Assembly: GCA_017379015.1 (NCBI GenBank)
Contig: JAFNXN010000007.1
Coordinates: 1 to 64,000 of the forward strand
Length of the DNA stretch: 64,000 nt
Reading direction: 5' to 3'
DNA from: Alistipes sp.
Lineage (GTDB): Bacteria; Bacteroidota; Bacteroidia; Bacteroidales; Rikenellaceae
Notes under the pieces: model-generated
Told to the model about the DNA's origin: nothing
The model's input: only the letters and a program-made list of their open reading frames with translations
Databases searched by the model: none
In this document: one piece after another, positions 43,709 to 52,977 of the stretch
Position numbering within the stretch: position 1 is the stretch's first letter
Layout: each line of letters begins with the position of its first letter
Made by a program: the position numbers and the translations under genes

Positions 43709-44659
43709 ATGCGAAAAATAGCTCTTCTCATATTCACTGTGCTGCTAACTACTTTAAGCTATGCTCAGGAGGTAGTGTGCGACACCTATCACTATGCCAC
43801 GCACCACGGCGAGAGACTTCTACTCGACCGCTACATGCTTTGTGACGAGAGTGACGAGCCACGCCCATGTATGATATTTGCCTTTGGCGGTGGCTTTGTG
43901 CAGGGGTCGCGCGACGTGGACTACTATAAAATCTACTTCGAGCATCTGGCGCGTGAGGGTATTGTGGTTGTTTCGATCGACTATCGCCTAGGTCTGAGAA
44001 ATATTCCAAAGATAGAGGGTGCAAAGGCTATGATCTGTGTCTTTGACAATGCCATAACCATCGCCGTAGAGGATATGTACTGCGCCACGAACTTCGTATA
44101 CGCCAACGCAGAGGCGTGGGGCATTGATCGCACAAAGATTATGCTCAGCGGCTCGAGTGCTGGTGCTATAACCGCGTTACAGGCAGAGTGGCTACGCGCC
44201 AACGGCAGCCCTTTAGCTGAGGTACTTCCCGAGGGATTTCGCTATGCTGGCATAGTATCGTGCGCTGGGGCAATCTTCTCGCTCAACGGCAGACCCAAGT
44301 TCGCCACACCACCTGCACCGATGCTACTGTTCCACGGCACGTCGGATAGCAACGTGCCCTACGACCACGGTTCACTCTTTGGCATAGGCTTCTACGGCTC
44401 AGCATATATCACCCGTCAACTAGATAAGATCAAGTCGCCCTACTGGTTCTACAGCGTGGAGTATGCCGACCACCGTATTGCCGGCACACCACTCTTCGAG
44501 CAGTGCGACATTATCGTGCAGTTTATCAAGGAGTTTGTCATTGCTGGCAAGCGCGAGAGCATCTTAACAACAGTGAAAACGATCGATGGCGAACGCCGCC
44601 GCACTCGCTTTAGCCCAATGGATTATATCAAGGCTAACTACCAGAGAAAGAATAGGTAA
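43709..44659 (+). CDS. Secreted alpha/beta hydrolase (carboxylesterase-like)
   Basis: 316 residues with a signal peptide (MRKIALLIFTVLLTTLSYAQ, 20). The alpha/beta-hydrolase fold is marked by 'IFAFGGGFVQGSRD' (oxyanion loop), 'VVSIDYRLGLRN', the nucleophile elbow SGSSAGAITAL, and 'LLFHGTSDSNVPYDHG' with the acid residue. A late 'YADHRIAGTPL' probably supplies the histidine. It resembles BD-FAE/acetyl-esterase-like enzymes; the substrate is unknown. It lies 19 bp after yfcE and is probably co-transcribed with it. Confidence 0.85.
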   Translation: MRKIALLIFTVLLTTLSYAQEVVCDTYHYATHHGERLLLDRYMLCDESDEPRPCMIFAFGGGFVQGSRDVDYYKIYFEHLAREGIVVVSIDYRLGLRNIPKIEGAKAMICVFDNAITIAVEDMYCATNFVYANAEAWGIDRTKIMLSGSSAGAITALQAEWLRANGSPLAEVLPEGFRYAGIVSCAGAIFSLNGRPKFATPPAPMLLFHGTSDSNVPYDHGSLFGIGFYGSAYITRQLDKIKSPYWFYSVEYADHRIAGTPLFEQCDIIVQFIKEFVIAGKRESILTTVKTIDGERRRTRFSPMDYIKANYQRKNR

Positions 44660-44688
44660 CAGCGAAAGAGAGTAGTAAAGCGTAGAGC

Positions 44689-44842
44689 GAGAGCATAAGC
44701 TCTCTAAAGGGGAGTGCGCAAGCGTTGCTTGCTAAAGTGTAGTGCGCTCGCCTTCGCGAGCTAAAGGGAAACACGCAAAAAACTACCCTTTAGCACCGCA
44801 GGTGCGAACTACCCTTCGACTACCCTTTAGCACCGCAGGTGC
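44689..44842. repeat. TAAAG-hairpin array, locus A (3' side of gap)
   Basis: Three direct units of 28-29 bp each contain a different 6-bp stem followed by TAAAGnGnAGTG: GAGAGC/GCTCTC (44689-44704), GCAAGC/GCTTGC (44718-44732), GCTCGC/GCGAGC (44746-44761). Two units follow in the opposite orientation (CCCTTTA then GCACC-GCA-GGTGC, at 44785-44805 and 44823-44842). The stems differ but remain paired, while the linker is conserved. A second, homologous array lies at 58.4 kb. Confidence 0.85.
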
Positions 44843-44941
44843 GAACAACCCTGAAAGGCTCCCTGACGACTGCGACGATGAGGCGGACAACGACAAAAGG
44901 ACAAAGGGACAGAGGAACAAAAGATTGGTCGCGGACCAGAC

Positions 44942-44995
44942 AAAAATGACTACCGCAGGATTGTACTTTGACGTACAGCCTGCGGTAGTCTACTT
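44942..44995 (-). terminator. Terminator of gap
   Basis: Perfect 12-bp stem GACTACCGCAGG (44948-44959) / CCTGCGGTAGTC (44979-44990), with an apical TGTAC-TTTGAC-GTACA stem. On the minus strand ATTTTTG follows. It could also stop plus-strand transcription through TTTTT at 44994-44998. Confidence 0.88.
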
Positions 44996-45033
44996 TTTGG
45001 GATGTGCCGCAGATGCGGCCTTATCATCAAAAA

Positions 45034-46062
<1,029 letters not shown>

Positions 46063-46106
46063 TTATATTAATAGTTGATAAATCTCTATTATTGAGTTTC
46101 AATTCG

Positions 46107-46138
46107 CAAATTTACTTACTTTATAGTGAACTTACAAA
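46107..46138 (-). promoter_or_regulatory. Promoter of gap
   Basis: Minus-strand TTTG (46138-46135), 20 bases, TAAATTTG (46114-46107), about 57 bp before the start codon. Confidence 0.78.
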
Positions 46139-46175
46139 TAAAATTTAAAATTTTTAAATAGAATTCGCAACTTTG

Positions 46176-46931
46176 CTATTTGCCTACACTCTTAGCACGC
46201 TTTGCCATTGCCGATGCGAAGACAAAGTCATTAAGTTCGGGATTATCGGACTGAAGAATATCATCCTTGGAGCCCTCCCACCATTTATGACCTTCGTGGA
46301 TATAGACAATTTTCTCGCCAATCTCCATCACCGAGTTCATATCATGGGTATTAATAATGGTCGTTATGTTAAACTCCTTGGTAATATCGTAGATAAGGTT
46401 GTCGATAACAACCGATGTCTGTGGATCGAGACCCGAGTTAGGCTCATCGCAGAAGAGATAGCGAGGGTTGAGCACTATGGCACGTGCTATAGCCACACGC
46501 TTGATCATACCACCACTAAGCTCCGAGGGGTATAGGTGGTCGGCACCCACCAAACGCACACGCTCGAGGCAGAAGTCCACACGCTCACGCTTCTCAGCAT
46601 CCGATAAATCGGTGAAGAGGTCCAGCGGCAGGCGTACATTCTCACGCACGGTTGATGAGTCGAGCAGTGCACCACCCTGGAAGATCATGCCAATATCCTT
46701 ACGTATCTTCTTACGCTCCTTGAAGCCAAGATCGGTGTAGCACACATCGTCGTAGTAGATCTTACCTAAATCCACATCGTGGAGTCCCACAAGGCTTTTG
46801 AGCAACACGGTCTTTCCCGAGCCACTGCGTCCGATGATAAGGTTTGTCTTGCCTGTCTCGAACTCTACGCTAATATCGTCGAGCACCTTACGTCCTTCAA
46901 ATGTCTTTGATATATGGTCTGCACGTATCAT
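46176..46931 (-). CDS. mlaF: Mla-type ABC transporter ATP-binding protein
   Basis: ATPase of 251 residues from the MlaF/Ttg2A group that powers phospholipid trafficking between inner and outer membrane. Walker A is IIGRSGSGKTVLLKS, the signature is LSGGMIKRVAIARA, and Walker B is YLFCDEPNSGLDP; the H-loop lies in 'TTIINTHDMNSV'. Its start overlaps the end of mlaE by 4 bp, so translation is coupled. The MCE-domain substrate-binding partner (mlaD) is not adjacent here and must be elsewhere. Confidence 0.93.
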   Translation of the reverse strand: MIRADHISKTFEGRKVLDDISVEFETGKTNLIIGRSGSGKTVLLKSLVGLHDVDLGKIYYDDVCYTDLGFKERKKIRKDIGMIFQGGALLDSSTVRENVRLPLDLFTDLSDAEKRERVDFCLERVRLVGADHLYPSELSGGMIKRVAIARAIVLNPRYLFCDEPNSGLDPQTSVVIDNLIYDITKEFNITTIINTHDMNSVMEIGEKIVYIHEGHKWWEGSKDDILQSDNPELNDFVFASAMAKRAKSVGK

Positions 46932-47671
46932 ACTCGCATAATCTGTGTTAGGATGAGGTCAAAAATCATGATTGTCACCGAGCTTGCCACAACGGCAAGA
47001 GTAGAGGCGCGTCCCACCTCCAGAGAGTTGCCCTTAGCATAGTAGCCACAATAGGCCGATATTGAGGTGATGATAAAGGCAAAGACAGCACCCTTAACTA
47101 GGGCATAGGTAAACGAGAATGGCTCGAAGTAGTAGAACAAACCCTCGATGTAGTCACCCGTGAGCACGATACCCGTGAGGTAGGCTATGGCATAACCACC
47201 CACAATACCCACAAAGATGCTAAAGAGTGTGAGTATTGGGAAGAAGATCACCGTAGCCACAATCTTTGGCAGGATGAGATACGACGCCGAGTTTACGCCC
47301 ATGATCTCTAGGGCGTCGATCTGCTCGGTAATACGCATAGTACCGATCTCCGAGGCGATGTTCGATCCCACCTTACCTGCAAGGATAAGGGCAACAACCG
47401 TAGAGGAGAACTCGAGCACCATAACCTCTCGCGTAGCGTAGCCGATCATAAACTTGGGAATGAATGGCGACTCGAGGGTGATAGCCATCTGAAGTGCCAC
47501 AACAGCACCAATAAATGCTGAGATGATGGCAGTGAGCGATATGGAGTTAAAGCCCAATGCCTCGATCTCAAACAAGACACGACGCGAATAGATACTCATC
47601 TTCTCGGGACGCGAAAAGACCTTGCCCAGAAGCATGAAGTATCGTCCTATGTTTTCAAATAGTTTAATCAT
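46928..47671 (-). CDS. mlaE: Mla-type ABC transporter permease
   Basis: A 247-residue MlaE/YrbE-family permease with five or six membrane helices. Conserved family segments are 'SLTAIISAFIGAVVALQMA', 'REVMVLEFSSTVVALILAGK' (20) and 'ASEIGTMRITEQIDALEIMG' (20); the last contains the EQIDAL coupling motif that contacts the ATPase. It lies between the DUF4834 gene (52 bp upstream) and mlaF. Confidence 0.93.
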   Translation of the reverse strand: MIKLFENIGRYFMLLGKVFSRPEKMSIYSRRVLFEIEALGFNSISLTAIISAFIGAVVALQMAITLESPFIPKFMIGYATREVMVLEFSSTVVALILAGKVGSNIASEIGTMRITEQIDALEIMGVNSASYLILPKIVATVIFFPILTLFSIFVGIVGGYAIAYLTGIVLTGDYIEGLFYYFEPFSFTYALVKGAVFAFIITSISAYCGYYAKGNSLEVGRASTLAVVASSVTIMIFDLILTQIMRV

Positions 47672-47723
47672 CGTCCTTTTTTATCAGCTTGGTATAGAGT
47701 TATAAACTTATTTTTGGGGTGAT

Positions 47724-48167
47724 CTACTCAACCTCCTCGAAATCTACATAGTCGCCAACCTTATCATTGACACGCTTCTGCTGAGCAGTTGACGACTGAG
47801 TGGTGGTTGACGAGTAGGTATCCTGCGAACGACGCTTTGCCTCAGCCTCCGCCTGCATGCGGCGCACCAGTTCCTCGAGGCTCATACCCTGAGCCGAGCT
47901 AAATCCTGATGAGAAGCCTCCAGACGAGAAGCCTGCTGACGACGTGCTACGAAACTGATCCTCAACCTGCTTGCGCATCTTGTGCATACGAAAAGCAGCA
48001 ACGCCAACTATTAGAAGAAGCGCAAACAACACCGCTACAATCACCCAACCAATAGCCTTCCAAACCACAGGTGCAAAGATGCTTATCAAGATGATAAAGA
48101 GCGTGAAGAGAGGATGACGCTCAATAAAGGCGAGTATCCCGTAAAAAATTATCTTAAGATATACCAT
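47724..48167 (-). CDS. DUF4834 family membrane protein
   Basis: A 147-residue protein with two N-terminal hydrophobic helices (about 5-30 and 34-58) and a hydrophilic, Ser/Gln-rich tail containing 'SSAGFSSGGFSSGFSSAQG' (19) and a basic patch before it. It matches the Bacteroidetes-specific DUF4834 family, of unknown function. It is upstream of mlaE-mlaF on the same strand, so a supporting role near the lipid transporter is possible but unproven. Minus-strand TATCTTTG (48241-48234) may be a -7 box, but no matching -33 was found. Confidence 0.8.
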   Translation of the reverse strand: MVYLKIIFYGILAFIERHPLFTLFIILISIFAPVVWKAIGWVIVAVLFALLLIVGVAAFRMHKMRKQVEDQFRSTSSAGFSSGGFSSGFSSAQGMSLEELVRRMQAEAEAKRRSQDTYSSTTTQSSTAQQKRVNDKVGDYVDFEEVE

Positions 48168-48332
48168 TTTTTCAAGTTAATATACATTAAAAGCCTATCT
48201 ACCTAATAACATAAGGTAAGACGCTATACGCGGCAAAGATAATAAATTAATGCCAAATCTAAAAAACTATTGCCCTAATAAAGGTTTTTATGAGCCATAT
48301 AGATTAGTTTACGCAGGGTCGTTTAGAAAAAA

Positions 48333-48364
48333 TTTGCATAATTAAAATAAAATATTTAAATTTG
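48333..48364 (+). promoter_or_regulatory. Promoter of the methionine operon
   Basis: TTTG (48333-48336), 20 bases, TAAATTTG (48357-48364), 21 bp before the leader-peptide ATG. It is one of the best promoter matches in the window. Confidence 0.8.
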
Positions 48365-48385
48365 CACTAACATCAAACTACGAGA

Positions 48386-48475
48386 ATGAATCGAATTAGC
48401 AACATAACTATCACTGACAAGGCATCACACGGTGTCAGAATGACTATGGTTATGTCTATGCGAATGTGCCGCTAG
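48386..48475 (+). CDS. Methionine-rich leader peptide upstream of metY-metX-hom
   Basis: A 29-codon open frame (ATG 48386, TAG 48473-48475) that ends MTMVMSMRMCR: five Met codons within ten, followed by Cys-Arg-stop. It starts about 21 bp after a strong promoter and is followed 130 bp later by genes for homocysteine and methionine synthesis, so the amino acid it is rich in is a product of the operon. This is the classic arrangement of ribosome-mediated attenuation. The frame has no other reason to be Met-rich. That it is translated and regulatory is inference. Confidence 0.75.
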   Translation: MNRISNITITDKASHGVRMTMVMSMRMCR

Positions 48476-48574
48476 GCACGCGACTTCATCATGCAGACAT
48501 AGGTATCTGCACCTCCCCACAGATTAAAACAAAAACAGCTCCTCACTCGTCACTAATAGTGCGAAGGAATGAGG
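48451..48574 (+). promoter_or_regulatory. Putative attenuator region of the methionine operon
   Basis: TATGTCT (48451-48457), lying over the Met codons, is complementary to AGACATA (48495-48501). The latter overlaps TGCAGA (48492-48497), which pairs with TCTGCA (48506-48511), so the two folds exclude each other. A third hairpin, GTGCC-GCTA-GGCAC, spans the leader stop codon, and CCTCA / TGAGG (48541-48574) encloses CACT/AGTG just before metY. No T-run is present, so control could be translational or Rho-dependent. Confidence 0.5.
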
Positions 48575-48605
48575 CATTATTACTAATACGCATTACTATA
48601 ACAAT

Positions 48606-49889
48606 ATGGACAACAAGGATTTAAAGTTCGAGACTAGACAAATACACGGAGGCTATCACGTCGACTCATCACAGGCAAGAGGCATCGCCATACACCCTAC
48701 GGCAGCATACCACTTCCCAACGTGCGAGTATGCCGCTAACCTCTTCACACTCAGCGAACCTGGATATATCTACACTCGTCTACACAACCCCACCACAGCG
48801 GCCTACGAAGAGCGTATAGCTGCACTCTATGGAGGTGTGGGTGCTCTGGCAACATCGTCGGGCATGTCGTCGATACTCCTTACGGTAACCGCGCTATGTA
48901 ATCATGGCGAGAACATCGTTGCCTCGCCATACCTCTACGGTGGAACACACAACCAGTTTGTCATATCGCTCAGAAACGTGGGTATCGAGTGTCGCTTGGC
49001 TAAGAGCGACTCGGCTGAGGACATGGCGGCTCTCGTAGATGAGAATACACGCGCTCTGTTTGTCGAGTCGATGGGCAACCCAACATGCCGAGTAGCCGAC
49101 ATCGAGGCACTTGCCAAGGTTGCACACAGCAACAACATACCTCTTATTGTCGATAACACGTTTGGTGCAGGAGGCTACCTCTGTAACCCATTCGAGTGGG
49201 GAGCAGACATCATCACCGACTCGGCGACCAAGTGGATTAATGGTCATGGCACAGCCATGGGAGGCATCATCGTAGATAGCGGCAACTTCGACTGGAGAGC
49301 ATCGGGCAAGTTCCCACAGATAGACGGACCATCTGAGGGCTACCACGGTCTTAACCTCTGCGATGCGTTTGGCTCACAGGCATTCATCGTCAAGTGCAGA
49401 GTGGATGGCATGCGCGACTTTGGTTGCTGCCCCTCGCCCTTCGATGCTTATCTAATGCTCATCGGACTAGAGACCCTATCGCTACGTGTCAAGCACGAGG
49501 TAGAGTCGGCATACAAGCTTGCTGAATATTGCCGCCAGCACCCTAAGGTTGAGCGAGTTAGCTTTGTGGGCTTCGAGGACCACCCAAGCCACGAGCTAGC
49601 CAAGAAATACTATCGCTTCGGTGCATCGGCGGTGCTCACCATCGAGCTTAAGGGCGACCTTGAGTCGACTGTACGCTTTGTCGAGAGCCTCAAGCTATCT
49701 GGCAACATGACGATGATTGGCGACTCAATATCGGTTGTTACTCACCCCGCCTCGACCACTCATAAGCAGCTCTCGGATGAGGCTAAGCGCGCTGCAGGCA
49801 TAACTCCAACGCTGCTACGCATATCACTAGGATTGGAGAATGTCGAGGACATCATCGCCGACTACGAGCAGGCACTTAACAACATCTAA
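48606..49889 (+). CDS. metY: O-acetylhomoserine sulfhydrylase (PLP-dependent)
   Basis: Forms homocysteine from O-acetylhomoserine and sulfide. The 427-residue Cys/Met-metabolism PLP enzyme is longer than metB/metC types, as usual for MetY. The PLP lysine lies in SATKWINGHGTAMGG, the phosphate-binding 'TSSGMSSILLTV' and the ring-stacking region 'SPYLYGGTHNQF' are present, and the early motif 'HPTAAYHFPT' is typical. It is the first structural gene of the operon; metX follows after 2 bp. Confidence 0.95.
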   Translation: MDNKDLKFETRQIHGGYHVDSSQARGIAIHPTAAYHFPTCEYAANLFTLSEPGYIYTRLHNPTTAAYEERIAALYGGVGALATSSGMSSILLTVTALCNHGENIVASPYLYGGTHNQFVISLRNVGIECRLAKSDSAEDMAALVDENTRALFVESMGNPTCRVADIEALAKVAHSNNIPLIVDNTFGAGGYLCNPFEWGADIITDSATKWINGHGTAMGGIIVDSGNFDWRASGKFPQIDGPSEGYHGLNLCDAFGSQAFIVKCRVDGMRDFGCCPSPFDAYLMLIGLETLSLRVKHEVESAYKLAEYCRQHPKVERVSFVGFEDHPSHELAKKYYRFGASAVLTIELKGDLESTVRFVESLKLSGNMTMIGDSISVVTHPASTTHKQLSDEAKRAAGITPTLLRISLGLENVEDIIADYEQALNNI

Positions 49890-49891
49890 CC

Positions 49892-50908
49892 ATGGCACAA
49901 GTATATCACCATAGAGCACCTATAACACTCGAATCGGGGGAGGTACTGCCAGAGTTGGAGATCGCCTACGACACCTTTGGCACTCTCAACGAGGCAAAGG
50001 ATAACGTCATCTGGGTATGTCACGCCCTCACGGCCAACTCTGATGTTGCCGACTGGTGGCCACATACTGTTGAGCGAGGCAAGTTTCTCGACCCAGAGCG
50101 ATACTTTATCGTATGTGCCAACTTTCTCGGCTCGCACTATGGCACCACGTCGCCACTGTCGGTAAACCCCGCCACAGGCAAGAAGTACTATTACGACTTT
50201 CCTCGCATCAGCGTGCGCGACATGGTGCAATGCCACAAACTGCTTGCCAAGACACTGGGCATCGAACGTGTTAAGCTACTCATAGGCAGCTCGATAGGCG
50301 GTTTTCAGTGCATGGAGTGGGCAATCAGCGAGCCTCGCTTCATGGAGCGTTTGGCACTTATCGCCACCACATGTTGCTCGGAGCCATGGGCAGCAGCCTT
50401 CAACGAGTCACAACGCATGGCGATACGCCTTGACCCTACATGGGGAGAGCTTCGTGACGATGCTGGCATAGATGGCATGGCAGTAGCACGCTCCATGGCC
50501 CTCATAAGCTACCGAGGAGGTGCTGCCTACAACGCCACACAGCAGGACGAAGAGCTCAACGAAGCGTCGTTCGAGCGTCGCGCACACAGCTACCAACGCT
50601 ACCAGGGCGAGAAGCTACGCCGCAGGTTTAACGCCATCTCCTACTACCGACTATCTGAGGCTGTCGACTCGCACAACATAGCACGCCATAGAGGGAGCAT
50701 AGCCGAGGCGTTACGATCAATCGAGGCACGCACACTCATAGTTGCCATCTCCTCGGATATACTCTTTCCACCCGAGGCACACGACCCTATGCGTGAGCAC
50801 ATTGCGAACAACGAGTATCACCTCATAGAGTCGTCGTTTGGCCACGACGGATTTCTTGTCGAGCACGAGAAGCTAAACAGAATAATTGAGAATTTTATGA
50901 ACAAATAA
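49892..50908 (+). CDS. metX: Homoserine O-acetyltransferase
   Basis: Alpha/beta-hydrolase-fold acyltransferase that activates homoserine with acetyl-CoA, supplying MetY. 338 residues. Family motifs: 'WVCHALTANSDVADWW', 'ANFLGSHYGTTSP' (GS.YG.TGP-like), the nucleophile serine in GSSIGGFQCMEWA, the acid in 'ISSDILFPP' and the histidine in 'SSFGHDGFLVE'. It is tightly packed between metY (2 bp) and hom (12 bp). Confidence 0.94.
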   Translation: MAQVYHHRAPITLESGEVLPELEIAYDTFGTLNEAKDNVIWVCHALTANSDVADWWPHTVERGKFLDPERYFIVCANFLGSHYGTTSPLSVNPATGKKYYYDFPRISVRDMVQCHKLLAKTLGIERVKLLIGSSIGGFQCMEWAISEPRFMERLALIATTCCSEPWAAAFNESQRMAIRLDPTWGELRDDAGIDGMAVARSMALISYRGGAAYNATQQDEELNEASFERRAHSYQRYQGEKLRRRFNAISYYRLSEAVDSHNIARHRGSIAEALRSIEARTLIVAISSDILFPPEAHDPMREHIANNEYHLIESSFGHDGFLVEHEKLNRIIENFMNK

Positions 50909-50920
50909 ATATACCAAACT

Positions 50921-52102
50921 ATGAAAAATCTAAATATCGGACTCTTCGGCTTTGGTAACGTGGGACGCGGTCTATACGACGTACTACAGCGCATCAACTC
51001 CGACAACGTACACATCAAGCGCATCTGCGTGCGCAACATCGACAAGGAGCGTGGCATCAAGGCGCAGTTTACGGATAACCCAGACGAGATATTCAACGAC
51101 AAGGATATAAACCTTATCGTCGAGGTTATCGACGATGCTGAGGCTGCCTACGACATCGTCAAGCGCGCGCTCAAGAGCCGTATTCCAGTTGTTTCGGGCA
51201 ACAAGAAGATGCTCGGTCACCACATTATTGAGCTTATCGACCTTCAGGAGCAGTACAACACTGCCCTACTCTACGACGCCTCAGCCTGTGGCTCGATACC
51301 CGTTATTCGCAACCTCGAGGAGTACTACGACAACGATCTGCTATGCTCCGTGAAGGGTATCCTCAACGGCTCGTCGAACTTCATCCTCTCGAAGATCTTC
51401 AACGAGAAGATGGGCTACAAGGAGGCTCTTAAGCTGGCTCAGGATCTAGGCTTTGCCGAGAGCAACCCTACGCTCGACATCGACGGCTGGGACTCGCTCT
51501 ACAAGCTAATCATCATCACTATGCACGCCTTTGGTGTCTACGTCGCTCCAGAGGAGATATTCACATACGGCATCTCAACGATGAATGACTCGGACATTCG
51601 CTTTGCCGAGGAGAAGGATCGCCGCATAAAGCTTGTGGCTCACGTCGAGAAGATCGACGACCGCCTTATCATGTGCGTAATACCGCAGCTCATCTCGCGC
51701 AACAAGTATATCTATAGCGTCGAGGACGAGTTCAACGGCGTGGTTATCAAGGGTCTGTTCTACGACAAGCAGTTTATGTTTGGTCGTGGTGCTGGTGGTC
51801 ATCCTACAGGCTCGGCTGTGCTCAGCGACATTACGGCATGTGCCTACAACTACCGCTACGAGTATAAGAAGCGTAACGACTCGGTGCTTCCACGCTACAC
51901 CATGGAGCACACCTTCCGCGTCTACTTCCGCTATAAGAGTGCCGAGCAGCGCAACTTGCTCAACTTCCTCAAGATCCGCGAGCAGTACACCTCGGACGAG
52001 TATAACTACATCGTAGGCGACGTTACGATAGCTAACCTCAAGGCTCATCAGGAGGAGCTACGCACGGCAGATTGCTTCGTAGCGGCATATCCGTTTGACT
52101 AG
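50921..52102 (+). CDS. hom: Homoserine dehydrogenase
   Basis: Reduces aspartate semialdehyde to homoserine. 393 residues, single-function (not fused to aspartokinase) and without a recognisable C-terminal ACT domain. The NAD(P) loop is GLFGFGNVGRGLYDVL; 'EVIDDAEAAYDIVKRAL' and 'VSGNKKMLGHH' follow; the catalytic region is 'GILNGSSNFILSKIF' and 'GFAESNPTLDIDGWDSLYKL' (20), with the conserved D.DG.D acidic cluster. Placement behind metY-metX dedicates this copy to methionine synthesis, which is inference. Confidence 0.94.
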   Translation: MKNLNIGLFGFGNVGRGLYDVLQRINSDNVHIKRICVRNIDKERGIKAQFTDNPDEIFNDKDINLIVEVIDDAEAAYDIVKRALKSRIPVVSGNKKMLGHHIIELIDLQEQYNTALLYDASACGSIPVIRNLEEYYDNDLLCSVKGILNGSSNFILSKIFNEKMGYKEALKLAQDLGFAESNPTLDIDGWDSLYKLIIITMHAFGVYVAPEEIFTYGISTMNDSDIRFAEEKDRRIKLVAHVEKIDDRLIMCVIPQLISRNKYIYSVEDEFNGVVIKGLFYDKQFMFGRGAGGHPTGSAVLSDITACAYNYRYEYKKRNDSVLPRYTMEHTFRVYFRYKSAEQRNLLNFLKIREQYTSDEYNYIVGDVTIANLKAHQEELRTADCFVAAYPFD

Positions 52103-52121
52103 GCGGAAGTGTAAAACAAAT

Positions 52122-52153
52122 GGGGGTGACTAAAAAGTAAATTAGTCATCCCC
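52122..52153 (+). terminator. Terminator-like hairpin of the met operon; GGGATGACTAA family copy 4
   Basis: GGGGGTGACTAA (52122-52133) pairs with TTAGTCATCCCC (52142-52153), one G-U pair. It lies 19 bp after the hom stop and is followed by 'ATATGTTTAGAAGTTGAAG', as at 8.37 kb. No long T-run follows. Confidence 0.65.
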
Positions 52154-52168
52154 ATATGTTTAGAAGTT

Positions 52169-52276
52169 GAAGAAAAAGATGTAGTTTTAGGCATGCGAAG
52201 CCCGAAAAACCGGAGTTTATTAAGCGTAAATGAGGATTTTGAGGGCAAGCATAACGACAAGATACACTTTTTATTC
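52169..52276. repeat. Compound-hairpin element, complete copy 1 (about 108 bp)
   Basis: Ends GAAGAAAAAG (52169-52178) and CTTTTTATTC (52267-52276) pair at 9 of 10 positions. Inside, GTAGTT pairs with AACGAC (5 of 6), GCATGC with GCAAGC (5 of 6), AAAACC with GGATTTT, and the apex is TTTA-TTAAGCG-TAAA (52216-52230). It lies between hom and the minus-strand plug protein. It is homologous to 54464-54570. Confidence 0.8.
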
Positions 52277-52296
52277 AGCTTCTGTTTTTTAGGCTA

Positions 52297-52977
52297 CTAC
52301 CTCTTTCTATCAAGCGCATCCTCAGCCGACATCGTCGTGATGAGCACAACGCCATTCACACCCCTGAAGCCATACATGTTGGAGCCCTTGATGATCTCCA
52401 CAGACTTTACGTCGTAGAGGTTGATAAGCTCGGGGCGAGTCTCCATGCCATCGCATAGCACCAACACCGCCGAGGAGCTACCCAGCGAGTTTTGGGTAAG
52501 TAGGCAGAGTTCTCCGTTGATATATCTTAGACCTGGATAGCACATCTGAATAGCCTCAATAATGCCCTTTGCCCCCGTAGCACGAAGCCTATCGCCCGAT
52601 ATTCCCGAGGAGTAGTCCGTCGACTCACGACGCTTGACATAGCCATAGCCATAGTTCATCAGCTCCTCAGACTCGGTAGCCTCGTGGCTAAATTCGCTAA
52701 TATTCAGACGTATATCGATGCTACGTCGCCCCGCCACATCAATACGCAACGTGTCGCGCTTATAGATCACAAGTAGAATATCATCTGCCTCAATGTCGGT
52801 AAGACCAAAGCGACCCTTGCCATCCGATATGGTCTGCTTATTGCGACCCTCGACGACAACACGTGCACGGATACCCTTGCCATCCTCACGCGTGATACGT
52901 CCGTTGAATGGTTGCTGAGCACTCAGGCTCGAAACAACAACAACAAGAGAGATCAGAAGAGTATATAATCTTCGCAT
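52297..52977 (-). CDS. TonB-dependent receptor plug-only protein with carboxypeptidase-like N-domain
   Basis: 226 residues with a signal peptide (MRRLYTLLISLVVVVSSLSA, 20). Residues ~22-95 form a carboxypeptidase-regulatory-like (CarboxypepD_reg) beta-sandwich ('FNGRITREDGKGIRARVVVE', 20; 'ISDGKGRFGLTDI'). Residues ~105-220 are a SusC/TonB plug-like domain ('LRATGAKGIIEAIQMCYPGL', 20; 'VLVLCDGMETRPELINLYDV', 20; 'SVEIIKGSNMYGFRGVNGVV', 20). The chain stops where the beta-barrel would begin. Such stand-alone plug proteins exist in Bacteroidetes; whether this is a functional accessory protein or a truncated receptor cannot be decided here. It has no partner SusD nearby. Confidence 0.8.
   Translation of the reverse strand: MRRLYTLLISLVVVVSSLSAQQPFNGRITREDGKGIRARVVVEGRNKQTISDGKGRFGLTDIEADDILLVIYKRDTLRIDVAGRRSIDIRLNISEFSHEATESEELMNYGYGYVKRRESTDYSSGISGDRLRATGAKGIIEAIQMCYPGLRYINGELCLLTQNSLGSSSAVLVLCDGMETRPELINLYDVKSVEIIKGSNMYGFRGVNGVVLITTMSAEDALDRKR

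Noticed and set aside
44660-44860. CRISPR array (regular ~28-bp units)
   Set aside because: What is conserved is the linker, while the stems vary in a self-complementary way; there are no spacer-like unique sequences and the units invert midway.
48386-48600. SAM riboswitch before the methionine genes
   Set aside because: I looked for the conserved SAM-I core segments and did not see them in order; the Met-rich leader frame explains the region better.
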